Assembly (NCBI GenBank): GCA_035362715.1
Contig: DAOSDU010000002.1
Location: 1 to 64,000, forward strand
Length of the DNA stretch: 64,000 nt
Reading direction: 5' to 3'
Source of the DNA: Methanofastidiosum sp.
GTDB lineage: Archaea; Methanobacteriota_B; Thermococci; Methanofastidiosales; Methanofastidiosaceae
This document shows positions 41,211 to 50,415 of this stretch, in pieces (position 1 is the stretch's first letter; each line of letters opens with the position of its first letter). The notes below the pieces were generated by a model. The model was not told the origin of the DNA and ran no database searches. It was given only the letters and a program-made list of their open reading frames with translations. Both the position numbers and the translations under genes were made by a program.

Positions 41211-42029
41211 ATGATAAAAAAAATTATTAAACATGCTAGAAAAGGCACTTTAGGGCAAACTTCAAAGAATTATATTTATAAAAAATTAAATAAAACTTTT
41301 ATTTTATTTAAAAAATTATTATTAAAACTTAAAGGAAAGAAATATCCTTCTTATTACAAATTTATCCCAAATAAGTTAGTTGAACTAGATAATATCAAAT
41401 TTTTGAAAGATATCTTTGAATGGAAAAATGCACCTATACTAGAGGATCATGAATATGGATCAAACTTAGATAATGATGCTCGTCGAATTATCGATGCACA
41501 AGTTCTTGGAACAATAATTTGCAATTTTAATCCTAAGAGAGTATTAGAAATTGGAACATATACTGGCCATGGAACTGCACTGATATCTAAAAATGCGCCT
41601 AAAAGCCATATTTTCACATTAAATATACTTCCTGAAGAAATAATATCTGGTCAAGGAGGATCCATAACAACTGAAGCAATTACCAAAGAAAGAATTGGTG
41701 AGTATTATAGAGAGCAGAAATTGAATAATATCACTCAAATTTATGCAAACACAGCTACCTGGGAGCCAGATATAGGAAATATAGATGTTGCTTTTATCGA
41801 TGGATGCCATGACACAGAATTTGTATATAATGACACTATAAAAGTACTAAAGATTATGAAATCTGGATCCTTTATAATGTGGCACGATTTTAATATGGAT
41901 CAGATTTTAGACTATGATCACATAAATTCAGTCTGTAAAGGAATTGAAAAATTATATGCAGAAGGATATCTTAAAGGACAATTGTTTCATGTTAAAGATT
42001 CTTGGATGGGGATCTATAGAGTGCCTTAA
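41211..42029 (+). CDS. SAM-dependent O-methyltransferase-like protein
   Basis: 272 residues; GTG 41202 is an alternative start. After a basic N-terminal ~70 residues comes a class I methyltransferase: 'RVLEIGTYTGHGTALI' is the SAM-binding loop (E-I-G-T-x-x-G-x-S/G), 'VAFIDGCHDTEFVYNDT' the acidic metal-site region seen in Methyltransf_24, and 'GSFIMWHDF' downstream. Probably methylates a hydroxyl of the surface sugar. It shares a strand and close spacing with the following fucosyltransferase gene. Confidence 0.8.
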   Translation: MIKKIIKHARKGTLGQTSKNYIYKKLNKTFILFKKLLLKLKGKKYPSYYKFIPNKLVELDNIKFLKDIFEWKNAPILEDHEYGSNLDNDARRIIDAQVLGTIICNFNPKRVLEIGTYTGHGTALISKNAPKSHIFTLNILPEEIISGQGGSITTEAITKERIGEYYREQKLNNITQIYANTATWEPDIGNIDVAFIDGCHDTEFVYNDTIKVLKIMKSGSFIMWHDFNMDQILDYDHINSVCKGIEKLYAEGYLKGQLFHVKDSWMGIYRVP

Positions 42030-42040
42030 ATTACTGAATA

Positions 42041-42084
42041 AAAATAATTTATTTGACGCCTTATGGTCTAAAATAATTTATTTG
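42041..42084 (+). repeat. 15-base direct repeat before the fucosyltransferase gene
   Basis: AAAATAATTTATTTG occurs at 42041-42055 and again at 42070-42084, 29 bases apart. The second copy runs into the TTTGGAG ribosome-binding site of the gene at 42095. It may be an operator or a recent local duplication; A+T-rich composition raises the chance of coincidence, but 15 identical bases is notable. Confidence 0.6.
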
Positions 42085-42094
42085 GAGAATTCAA

Positions 42095-43140
42095 ATGCTA
42101 ATAGTAAAAATAACAACATCCTACCCTGAAAATCCCGAATCGTTATTAAGACAAACTCCGGGCGAAAGTGGTGTTTGGAACAATATCCAGTTCTTCATTA
42201 ATAATGATTCTATCAAGATATGTGATTATTGGATAGTCTATGAAGGCTTAACAAAAAGAGAAGAAGTTATTTGTCCTAAAGAAAATGTAGTTTTAATAAC
42301 TGGAGAGCCCCCTTCAGTAAAGAAGTACAACAATCAATTGTAAAACAATTTAGTAAGGTTATTACTTGTCATCGTGACTTAGAGCATGAAAACAAAATTT
42401 ATTGGCAACAAGCTCTTTCTTGGTTTATTGGAAAGACTATATTAAGCAACTATAATGAAGGGCATCGTATAACCTATGATTATTTTAAAAATAAAATAAT
42501 AGACTCAAACGAAAAAAATAAGATATGTTCAGTCATTTCATCTAATTTAAAAATTAGTCAGGGGCATCTTGATAGACTTCAGTTCATAGATATATTGCTA
42601 AATCATTTTGGGGATAAAATTGATGTATTCGGCAGAGGATTTAACGATATTGTAGATAAATGGGATGCAATAGTACCTTATAAATACCACATAGTTATAG
42701 AAAATAGTTCTTTTGAAGATTATTGGACTGAAAAGTTAGCAGATGCATTTTTGGGAGAATCATATCCTATATATTACGGAGCCAAAAATATTAATTCTTA
42801 TTTTGATAAGGAGTCTTTAGCAACTATAGATATTAATAAACCAGAAGAAGCAGTGAAAATAATTGAAGAAGCAATAAATGGAAATTACTATGAGAAATAT
42901 AAAAATCAAATTATAAAAAGTAAAAACAAAGTGTTAGATGAATATAATTTATTCCCTACAATTATCTCTAAAGTAATTGATAAGAATACTAAAATATATG
43001 AAAAATCAAAAATAAATATTAAACCAGAAATCTATTTTCAAATAAATTTACTAAAAAAAATTAAATTAATATTGCGAAAAAAGAGAATAATTAATAGAAT
43101 TTGGTCTAAATATCGTAAACTACGTCCAAAGAATATATGA
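42095..43140 (+). pseudogene. GT10 fucosyltransferase, interrupted by a one-base frameshift
   Basis: The first frame (42095-42343) gives 82 residues ending 'GEPPSVKKYNNQL'. The frame one base back continues 'VKQFSKVITCHRDLEHENKI' through 43140. Its C-terminal part holds the GT10 hallmark 'YKYHIVIENSSFEDYWTEKL' followed by 'PIYYGA'. Adding one T in the run at 42338-42340 would restore N-N-Q-F-V-K-Q-F and one protein of about 348 residues. So one base is missing here, by mutation or by sequencing error. GT10 enzymes transfer L-fucose from GDP-fucose, whose synthesis genes lie just upstream. Start ATG 42095 has TGGAG before it. Very A+T-rich, basic C terminus. Confidence 0.85.
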
Positions 43141-43313
43141 ATTATTTTTGTATATTTTCATATTTATTAATTTATAGGAAAATTCTGGGATTTTAGCTTA
43201 GAAGTTACGAATACCCTTTTATTATACGGCTAAAAATCATTTTATACTTGATTTATATAAGAATATTCCCATATCTGAATTAAAAATAATAATAAAAACT
43301 TAAAATGGTAAAA

Positions 43314-44144
43314 TTACCTTTCGTTATAAATTTGACATATATTAGATATACCTTGACTTAGAGAAGTTTTTGGCTTCCAATATTTTGTAATAAACTTATT
43401 TGGTTCATATTTAATAGACTGGTGAGTTAAATCTTTATTAGCGCCAGGTATAATGGTAGTCCCGGGGTAATTTTTGGCTACTTCTTGTGCTACTTCAAGT
43501 ATTTTATACCATTTAAATCCTGCAATATGTATTTCTTTATCTCTTGGTAAGCTATTATAATTATTGGCAATTATTTCAAGGCATTCGGCACAATCATCTG
43601 CAAATAAAAATTGTCTTTCCTCTTCTCCATTTGTCATCATTTTTATTTCGTGATTTTTTTTTGCCATCATAATGAAATCTGTTATAACATGAGATTTCTG
43701 TCCTTCTGGCTCTACGCCGTAAATGTTCCAAAATCTTACAATGGGACTATCTAAACTTTTTGAATAATACTCGCCTACTGCTTTAATGCACCCATATGCG
43801 GAATAGTTCATTGTGGCCATCTCACTTGAAGAAAAAATAAAAGGTTTCTTATATTTGTTAATAGTTTCAAAAGTTTCTTTTAGTATGGAAATATTATTAT
43901 GTATAAAGTCAAAAGAATTTTGGTATGTACTTATATATTTTGCACCCCCTATGTCACACGCTAAAAAGAAAACAAAATCACATTTTTTCACGTATTTATC
44001 TAATAGTACATTATTATGAATTCTCAGATCTTGACTACTCGATATTTTTATATCAAAGGGTATGATTTCATGTTTATTTTGATGCAATTTATTTATCAGT
44101 GCCCCTCCCACTAATCCGCTAGATCCTAAAACTAAAAATTTCAT
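43314..44144 (-). CDS. NAD-dependent sugar epimerase/dehydratase (extended SDR)
   Basis: 276 residues. N-terminal 'FLVLGSSGLVGGALINKL' (G-x-x-G-x-x-G), 'FFLACDIGGAKYI', 'SSSEMA' and catalytic 'YGCIKAVGEYY' (Y-x-x-x-K). 'PIVRFWNIYGVEPEGQKSHV' marks the substrate loop. It is somewhat short for the family but complete. The exact sugar is unknown; the neighbourhood suggests a nucleotide-sugar of the surface polymer. Followed after 33 bases by a GT2 gene upstream on the same strand. Confidence 0.8.
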   Translation of the reverse strand: MKFLVLGSSGLVGGALINKLHQNKHEIIPFDIKISSSQDLRIHNNVLLDKYVKKCDFVFFLACDIGGAKYISTYQNSFDFIHNNISILKETFETINKYKKPFIFSSSEMATMNYSAYGCIKAVGEYYSKSLDSPIVRFWNIYGVEPEGQKSHVITDFIMMAKKNHEIKMMTNGEEERQFLFADDCAECLEIIANNYNSLPRDKEIHIAGFKWYKILEVAQEVAKNYPGTTIIPGANKDLTHQSIKYEPNKFITKYWKPKTSLSQGISNICQIYNER

Positions 44145-44177
44145 TCCCTCTCACCTATTCTAATTGAATAAATATAT

Positions 44178-45116
44178 TTAAATCATTATTTTAAATCTTA
44201 CTTTGAAAACAAATGGCACTTTTAATGCTATTTTGTATAGTATTTTATTTTTAAAACTAATCATCTCTTTATATTCTTCAAAATATTTCTTTGCTTCAAT
44301 TATGTTATTGTTTAGTATTAAATATCTAATTACAAATTTTAGATAATAATCTTTAGAATCAATATTTGGTATTTCTAATATCTCCTTTTCATCGAAAAGT
44401 TCATAATCATCTTTTCCAGTTTCTAATCGCTGATTATAAAATTCTAAAGCTTTTTGATCAAATACCTTAACTTTGTTTATATTACTGCGCATAGCCCCTG
44501 AACGTCGAAATCTATATTTCACTAAAATATCACTAATATTAATTAATTTTAATTTCATAGAAACTAATCTCAAACAAAAATCGTAATCATCTGAAAGAAT
44601 AAATTTCTCTCGATACATAAATCCTTTATTTCTATACATTAAAGAGGAATGAACAAAAGAGAAATAATCTTTGATTAAACTAGCGGGATCTTTTTCACAT
44701 TTAATTAATTGTAAGTAATTTCCTTTTTCATCCACCATTATCCCTTGGGATCCAACTAAGAAAAATTCAGGATTATTTTCTAAAAATAGATATTCTTTCT
44801 CTAATCTATTCGGGAGTGATATATCGTCGGAGTCCATTACAGCTATGTACTTTCCTCTAGCTATTTCTAAGCCCCTATTTCTTGCCGCAGCGATTCCTGA
44901 TTTAATTTCATTTTCTATTAAAATAATCCTTTCATCAGATTGCATGTATCTCACTATTATTTCTTTGGAATTATCACTTGATTTATCGTATACAATAATC
45001 AATTCGAAATTATTAAAAGTTTGATTCAGAATAGATTCTATACTTTCTTCTAAGAATTGACCGGTATTATAAACGGGCATTATTACCGATATCTCTGGCG
45101 GATATTTATCGTGCAT
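44178..45116 (-). CDS. GT2 family glycosyltransferase (paralogue A)
   Basis: 312 residues. GT-A fold: 'EISVIMPVYNTGQFLEESIE', 'ARNRGLEIARGKYIAVMDSD' with the D-x-D-type 'MDSDD'. The usual 'V-D-D-x-S' at the nucleotide site reads 'IIVYDKSSD', with Tyr in place of the first Asp, unlike its paralogue at 46877, which keeps 'IIIDDKSND'. The two proteins share long identical stretches in the first 130 residues, then diverge in the acceptor half. A membrane-associated amphipathic end follows. Specificity unknown. Confidence 0.88.
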   Translation of the reverse strand: MHDKYPPEISVIMPVYNTGQFLEESIESILNQTFNNFELIIVYDKSSDNSKEIIVRYMQSDERIILIENEIKSGIAAARNRGLEIARGKYIAVMDSDDISLPNRLEKEYLFLENNPEFFLVGSQGIMVDEKGNYLQLIKCEKDPASLIKDYFSFVHSSLMYRNKGFMYREKFILSDDYDFCLRLVSMKLKLINISDILVKYRFRRSGAMRSNINKVKVFDQKALEFYNQRLETGKDDYELFDEKEILEIPNIDSKDYYLKFVIRYLILNNNIIEAKKYFEEYKEMISFKNKILYKIALKVPFVFKVRFKIMI

Positions 45117-45365
45117 GAAAAATCAACTCATAATATTTTATAAATATATTTGAAGGGTCTAATGGTATATGTGATTACATACTAAATTTTCATTTATTAA
45201 GTAAGAATGTAAAAATATAAGTCCTAAATAAATTCAAGATGAAATTATTATTTAGATAGTAGTATTTTTAAAAAGGAGAAAATAGTTAACATTATACAGT
45301 AGAATCAAAATATCCGTTAAAATAGAATAATGTTAAACGGTCATTTGAATAGGGGATAAAAATTG

Positions 45366-46817
45366 ATGATAATCAATGAACAATTAGTGAGAAAAATAAA
45401 AGAATCAGAAATATTCATAAGTATCAAACACGCTAAAAATTATTTCTCGGCTAACATTGCTACCAAAGCAATAGGGGTAATTTCTCTCCCAATATTCACC
45501 CGTCTTTTCACACAAGCGGAATACGGTATTTATTCAGTCTATTTGTCCTATCTTGAAATCTTTACAGTTATTTTGTCATTAAATTGCGTTGCTGCTGTGG
45601 GTAGATACTATTATGAAAAAACTGAAGATTTTAAAGAGTTTTTAGGGACTACTCTAACTCTTCTAATCGTAACTTATTGTATAACGGTCTCAATTGTATT
45701 AATTTTATACAGTCCGTTGGCTAATTTGATGGGCATTCCAAATAAACTATTATACTATATGATAGTTGGTTCTTTTTTTCTTTGTATATATAGCGTATAC
45801 ACACAAATTTTATCCGCTCAGAGAAAAAGTAAGGAATCTGCAAAAATATCTATTGTTTATGGATACAGCATATTTATCTTAGCCGTGATTATTACTTATA
45901 ATTTGACAGATGAACGGTATTTAGGAAAGATTTGGGCATCTCTTATAATTGGAATTATTTCTAACTTATATTTCATTAACAAATTAAAAGAAGGAATAAA
46001 ATTCTCATTAAATAAAAAACATATAATATACATACTAAACTATTCTATACCTTTAATTCCGTATTCATTGAGCAGCCTTATACTTTCACAATTTGATCGA
46101 ATAATGATTAATAATATTATAAATTCTGCCTCTGCAGGATTATATGGAGTAGCATATACAGTGGGTTCACTAGTATTGACGGTACTTTGGGCTGTTATGG
46201 CGGCAATTTACCCAAAAATTATGGAGTTCTTTAATAAATCTGAATTTGAAAGAGCAGATGTTCTAGTTAAAAGAGTATTCTCTATATTTATGATGGCTGC
46301 TTTTGGAATCATTTTATTTGGGAGAGAGATAATATTGATTTTAGCCGATCCAAAGTTTCATATAGCAAGTGGGCTAGTCCCAATAATTGCACTTGGACAT
46401 ATTTTTTATGGAATGGCAATTATCTATAACTCCTATATAGATTATAAAAAAAAGATGATTTATCTTTCATTTTCTGTTCTTTCTGCAGGAGTAATAAACA
46501 TAATATTAAATGCAATTTATATACCTCAATATGGTTATGTTGCGGCGGCTTATACTACTGTAATTTCATACTTTTTAATGTTTTTATTTAATTGGGTAAT
46601 TTCAAAATATATACTAAAACAAAAAACAATACCATTATGGTTACTTTGGAAGCCTTTTATTTTATTGACATTGTTTATGATTATCATTTTTGGTATTAGT
46701 TATTTAGATCTTAGCTATTTCATCACCATTATTATAAAAGTAACATTTTTAATAATATATTCAGTTGCTTTAATTTATCCTGAAATTAAACATATATTGC
46801 CTAGTTTAATTAAGTAG
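45366..46817 (+). CDS. Wzx-type polysaccharide flippase
   Basis: 483 residues, about 12-14 membrane helices. The N-terminal 'FSANIATKAIGVISLPIFTR' with 'FTQAEYGIYSVYLSYLEI' is typical of MATE/MOP-superfamily O-antigen flippases. It would move lipid-linked oligosaccharide to the outer face. ATG 45366 follows an in-frame TTG at 45363. It is on the plus strand between two minus-strand GT2 paralogues, so it has its own promoter in 45117-45362, where I see only A+T-rich DNA and candidate TATA elements. Confidence 0.9.
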   Translation: MIINEQLVRKIKESEIFISIKHAKNYFSANIATKAIGVISLPIFTRLFTQAEYGIYSVYLSYLEIFTVILSLNCVAAVGRYYYEKTEDFKEFLGTTLTLLIVTYCITVSIVLILYSPLANLMGIPNKLLYYMIVGSFFLCIYSVYTQILSAQRKSKESAKISIVYGYSIFILAVIITYNLTDERYLGKIWASLIIGIISNLYFINKLKEGIKFSLNKKHIIYILNYSIPLIPYSLSSLILSQFDRIMINNIINSASAGLYGVAYTVGSLVLTVLWAVMAAIYPKIMEFFNKSEFERADVLVKRVFSIFMMAAFGIILFGREIILILADPKFHIASGLVPIIALGHIFYGMAIIYNSYIDYKKKMIYLSFSVLSAGVINIILNAIYIPQYGYVAAAYTTVISYFLMFLFNWVISKYILKQKTIPLWLLWKPFILLTLFMIIIFGISYLDLSYFITIIIKVTFLIIYSVALIYPEIKHILPSLIK

Positions 46818-46876
46818 TTGTATATCAAAAATATGTATACTAAAAAATAAATTCAATGGGATATATCGATATAATC

Positions 46877-47827
46877 TTAATTCTTCTCTTTTAATAAAGA
46901 TTTGATTTTTAATCTAAGTGAATAGATAAATGGAAATGCGAATGCAATTTGGTATAGTAGTCTTCTTTTAGAACTAATTAATTCTTTATATTCTTGAAAA
47001 TTTTCTTTTGCCGCATCTATTTCTGCATTTTTCAATGAAAGTCCAATAACTGATTTCAAGTATCTTCTTCTAGAATCGTCTAGAGGAATTGAAAATATTT
47101 CTTTTTCATCGAACTTTTCATAATCGTCTGTTCCAGTTTCTAAGCGTTGATTGTAGAATTTTACGGCTTTTTCGTGGAAAAAATCTCCTCTAGTTCTGGT
47201 GGTCATTGTAATACTTGAAGTTCTCATCCTTATTTTGATTAAAATGTCCTCAATATTCGTTAATTTATACCCTAAAGTTATTAATCTCAAATAGAAATCA
47301 AAATCTTCAGCATAATGAAACTTTTCTCTAAACATAATTCCTTGATTTCTAAACATTATGGACGAAGCTAAAATACAATATATCTTTCCCTTAATATTTA
47401 AATCTTCACAATAATTAATATTTTCTAACTTATTTCCTTTTTCATCTATCCTAATACCAGAAGATCCAACTAAGAGAAATTCAGGATTATTCTCTAGAAA
47501 TAGATATTCTTTTTCTAACCTATTCGGAAATGATACATCATCGGAATCCATTAGTGCAATATATTTTCCTCTAGCTATTTCCAAGCCTCTATTTCTTGCC
47601 GCTGCAACTCCAAGATTATCCTCATTCTCAATAAGAATAATTCTATTATCCTTTATCATGTAATTCGAGATTATTTCTTTTGAGTTGTCATTAGATTTGT
47701 CATCTATTATAATAAATTCAAAATTAGTAAAAGTTTGATTAAGAATCGATTCTATGCTTTCTTCTAAAAAATGACCAGAGTTATAGACTGGCATTATTAC
47801 AGATATCTCTGGAGCTAATTTTTTCAT
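46877..47827 (-). CDS. GT2 family glycosyltransferase (paralogue B)
   Basis: 316 residues from ATG 47827 (open to 47848). Same architecture as the GT2 gene at 44178: 'PEISVIMPVYNSGHFLEESI', intact 'IIIDDKSNDNS', 'ARNRGLEIARGKYIALMDSD' and 'FPNRLEKEYLFLENNPEF'. The catalytic half is near-identical to paralogue A, and the acceptor half differs. The two copies flank the flippase gene, which suggests duplication followed by change of acceptor specificity. Confidence 0.88.
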   Translation of the reverse strand: MKKLAPEISVIMPVYNSGHFLEESIESILNQTFTNFEFIIIDDKSNDNSKEIISNYMIKDNRIILIENEDNLGVAAARNRGLEIARGKYIALMDSDDVSFPNRLEKEYLFLENNPEFLLVGSSGIRIDEKGNKLENINYCEDLNIKGKIYCILASSIMFRNQGIMFREKFHYAEDFDFYLRLITLGYKLTNIEDILIKIRMRTSSITMTTRTRGDFFHEKAVKFYNQRLETGTDDYEKFDEKEIFSIPLDDSRRRYLKSVIGLSLKNAEIDAAKENFQEYKELISSKRRLLYQIAFAFPFIYSLRLKIKSLLKEKN

Positions 47828-47990
47828 TATGAAAGATTTATCGCACAATTTAAATAATTAATTATACTTCAAAGATTATTATTGTTTTATTTCCTAATTA
47901 TTTCCCTGATTTAATAATCTAAATTTTATAGTAGTTTATTCACTTTCAAGGATAAATAGAAATAAAAGGAATATAGAATATAATCATATA

Positions 47991-49073
47991 ATGAAACTTG
48001 CAATAATATTGGGAACACGACCTGAGATAATAAAGTTATACTCAATTATTAAAGAGTGCCAAAAAAAAGATCTTGATTATTTCATTTTACACTCCGGTCA
48101 ACACTACTCTTATGAATTAGATAAGATTTTCTTTGAAGAACTAAAATTAACTTTACCTAAATACAATATAAATGTTGGATCAGGTACACATGGAGCAGAA
48201 ACTGGTAAAATGTTAATCGGTATTGAAGAAATTCTTCTGAAAGAAAAACCAAACGTTGTTTTAGTTCAAGGTGATACAAATACAGTATTGGCTGGGGGAC
48301 TAGCGGCGTCAAAATTACACATTGATGTGGGACATGTTGAAGCAGGATTAAGAAGCTATGATTTAAAAATGCCTGAAGAGATTAATAGAATTTTGACTGA
48401 TCATCTTTCGAATTATTTATTTGCGCCTACCCTTTCATCAAAAAATAATTTATTGAAAGAAGGTTTGAAGGGGAATAAAATTATTGTCACAGGCAATACA
48501 ATTGCAGATGTTATCACAAAATACGTTAAAGTGGCAAATGAAAAAAGTAATATTCTAAAAAACTATGATTTAGAAACAAATCAGTATATACTTGCTACTT
48601 TTCACAGACAAGAAAATGTTGACAATGAGGAAAAATTAATGGGGATACTTGGGGGGCTTGAACTCCTATCAAACAAATTAAAATTGCCTATCGTGTTACC
48701 TATACACCCTAGAACAAAAAAGAGATTGCAAGAGTATAATCTATCTTTACCCAAGGGGATCCTTGCCGTAACACCTTTAGGATTTCTCGAATTTCTTCAG
48801 TTAGAATCAAACGCTTGTTTAGTCTTAACAGATTCTGGTGGAGTTCAAGAAGAAACTTGTATTTTAAAAGTTCCATGTGTAACTTTGAGAGATAACACAG
48901 AAAGACCCGAAACTTTAGAGGTAGGGTCAAATATTTTGGCTGGAACAACAAAAGATAGGATATTGGAATGCTCCTTAGAAATGATTAAGAAAAATAAGAA
49001 TTGGGAAAGTCCATTTGGGAATGGTAAAGCGGGCAAGTCCATAATATCTTACCTTGTTTCAAAATATATCTAA
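47991..49073 (+). CDS. wecB: UDP-N-acetylglucosamine 2-epimerase (non-hydrolysing)
   Basis: 360 residues. Starts 'MKLAIILGTRPEIIKLYSII' with the GTRPE motif; 'VLVQGDTNTVLAGGLAASKL', 'HVEAGLRSYDLKMPEEINRI' and 'LTDSGGVQEETCILKVPCVT' are the family's nucleotide-binding and catalytic segments. It interconverts UDP-GlcNAc and UDP-ManNAc, or the 3-acetamido uronates in the WbpI variant. With the dehydrogenase at 52835 it would yield UDP-ManNAcA; with the Wbp genes at 17.6-21.5 kb a mannuronate product is also possible. Confidence 0.92.
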   Translation: MKLAIILGTRPEIIKLYSIIKECQKKDLDYFILHSGQHYSYELDKIFFEELKLTLPKYNINVGSGTHGAETGKMLIGIEEILLKEKPNVVLVQGDTNTVLAGGLAASKLHIDVGHVEAGLRSYDLKMPEEINRILTDHLSNYLFAPTLSSKNNLLKEGLKGNKIIVTGNTIADVITKYVKVANEKSNILKNYDLETNQYILATFHRQENVDNEEKLMGILGGLELLSNKLKLPIVLPIHPRTKKRLQEYNLSLPKGILAVTPLGFLEFLQLESNACLVLTDSGGVQEETCILKVPCVTLRDNTERPETLEVGSNILAGTTKDRILECSLEMIKKNKNWESPFGNGKAGKSIISYLVSKYI

Positions 49074-49098
49074 CTTAATGTATTTGACTATTTAGCAA

Positions 49099-50283
49099 TT
49101 ATTTTGATATTTTAATGCTATCATTTATTTTATCAAAAATCGATAAAAGTATAATTTCTTCATTTTCCCAACAGAGATTACTTCTGGCCATGATGCTATT
49201 TTTTTTAAATTTAAGTATGTCCTCTCTTTGAATTGTATTTATTGTATTTGCTATTTCTAGAGGCTCATAAGAATTAAATAAAATACCATTATGATATTTG
49301 GCAATTACCTCTTCTGGCTCTGGAAGATTTATTGAGATTATGCCTAATCCAGCTTGTATATACTCGTATAGCTTGTTGGGGGAACAATAATAATTGTTAA
49401 GATTTGTAGGTAGGTATGTGACTATACCTATGTCATATTTTGATATCTCATTTACTACTTGATTATATGGAACTGGGTCATGAAAAATTACTTTGTTTTC
49501 TATATTCTTTTCTTTTATTATTTCTAAGAGTCTAGTTTCAAGATTTCCATGCCCTAATAAATGCAGTTCAAAATTATCCGAAACATATTCCATCGATGCT
49601 ACTATTTGTTCTAATCCCCTTAATTCAGTGTAAATACCACTATAGAGGAGTTTTATTGGATCAGAAATTCCATTCACATTTATTTTCTTTTTGTTCAACT
49701 TTGGAATGTTGTGGATTATATATGGCATTTCTAATAGATTATATCTTTCCTTTAGTATTTTTGCCCGCTGTATGTTAGTTGTGATAATTGCATCTACATT
49801 TTTAATATATATGTTTTCTTCAATTTTCCATATAATCTTTCCAATGAAGGAATTACTATACTGATCCACACTCAGTTCTTGTGCTTCGTATACAATTAAT
49901 TTATTTTTTGATTTTGCAACTTTATAAACTGTAGAAAGAGTATTTAGATTTACTGCAACATAAATATCTGCATTTTCCTCTATTAATTTTGCTTCCAGTT
50001 CATAGGCAGATTTTTTTTCCAACAAATATATCGAAATATCTTTTGCAAATATGCTAAATTTACCCAGTTTGTTTTTCAATTTGCGCCGGATATCCTTTGT
50101 CTTTGTCTTTAATTTAGAATCTCTAATAAAAATTATTTTGTAGGGATATCCACTTGTATCAAAGTTACCTTTTTCATTGAGACATATTAGTACTACATCA
50201 TGTTTCTTTGATAAACTCTCTGCAATTTTATTAATTCTTGAGTCATAAATTAAATCATTTGTCGTTGCTAGTACTATTTTCAT
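49099..50283 (-). CDS. GT4-type glycosyltransferase
   Basis: 394 residues with GT-B layout: N-terminal 'MKIVLATTNDLIYDSRINKI' and C-terminal 'PIKLLYSGIYTELRGLEQIV', then 'YDIGIVTY' and 'PNKLYEYIQAGLGIISINLP' (the E-x-x-x-x-G donor-site region). Acceptor and donor unknown. Convergent with wecB, 25 bases from its stop, and divergent from the next GT4 gene. Confidence 0.85.
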   Translation of the reverse strand: MKIVLATTNDLIYDSRINKIAESLSKKHDVVLICLNEKGNFDTSGYPYKIIFIRDSKLKTKTKDIRRKLKNKLGKFSIFAKDISIYLLEKKSAYELEAKLIEENADIYVAVNLNTLSTVYKVAKSKNKLIVYEAQELSVDQYSNSFIGKIIWKIEENIYIKNVDAIITTNIQRAKILKERYNLLEMPYIIHNIPKLNKKKINVNGISDPIKLLYSGIYTELRGLEQIVASMEYVSDNFELHLLGHGNLETRLLEIIKEKNIENKVIFHDPVPYNQVVNEISKYDIGIVTYLPTNLNNYYCSPNKLYEYIQAGLGIISINLPEPEEVIAKYHNGILFNSYEPLEIANTINTIQREDILKFKKNSIMARSNLCWENEEIILLSIFDKINDSIKISK

Positions 50284-50415
50284 CTTGTTCCTCTATACTA
50301 TATTTATTCCATCTATCTTTGGTTAAAGAAATATTAATATATAAAAGATTATGTATTAATTTTAAATTTTGTTTTTAGTCACGATAATCTTAAAAGAATG
50401 ATAGATGCCTTATAA

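Noticed and set aside
43141..43313. Small gene in the spacer after the fucosyltransferase
   Set aside because: Only short, stop-rich frames with no ribosome-binding site; plain A+T-rich spacer.
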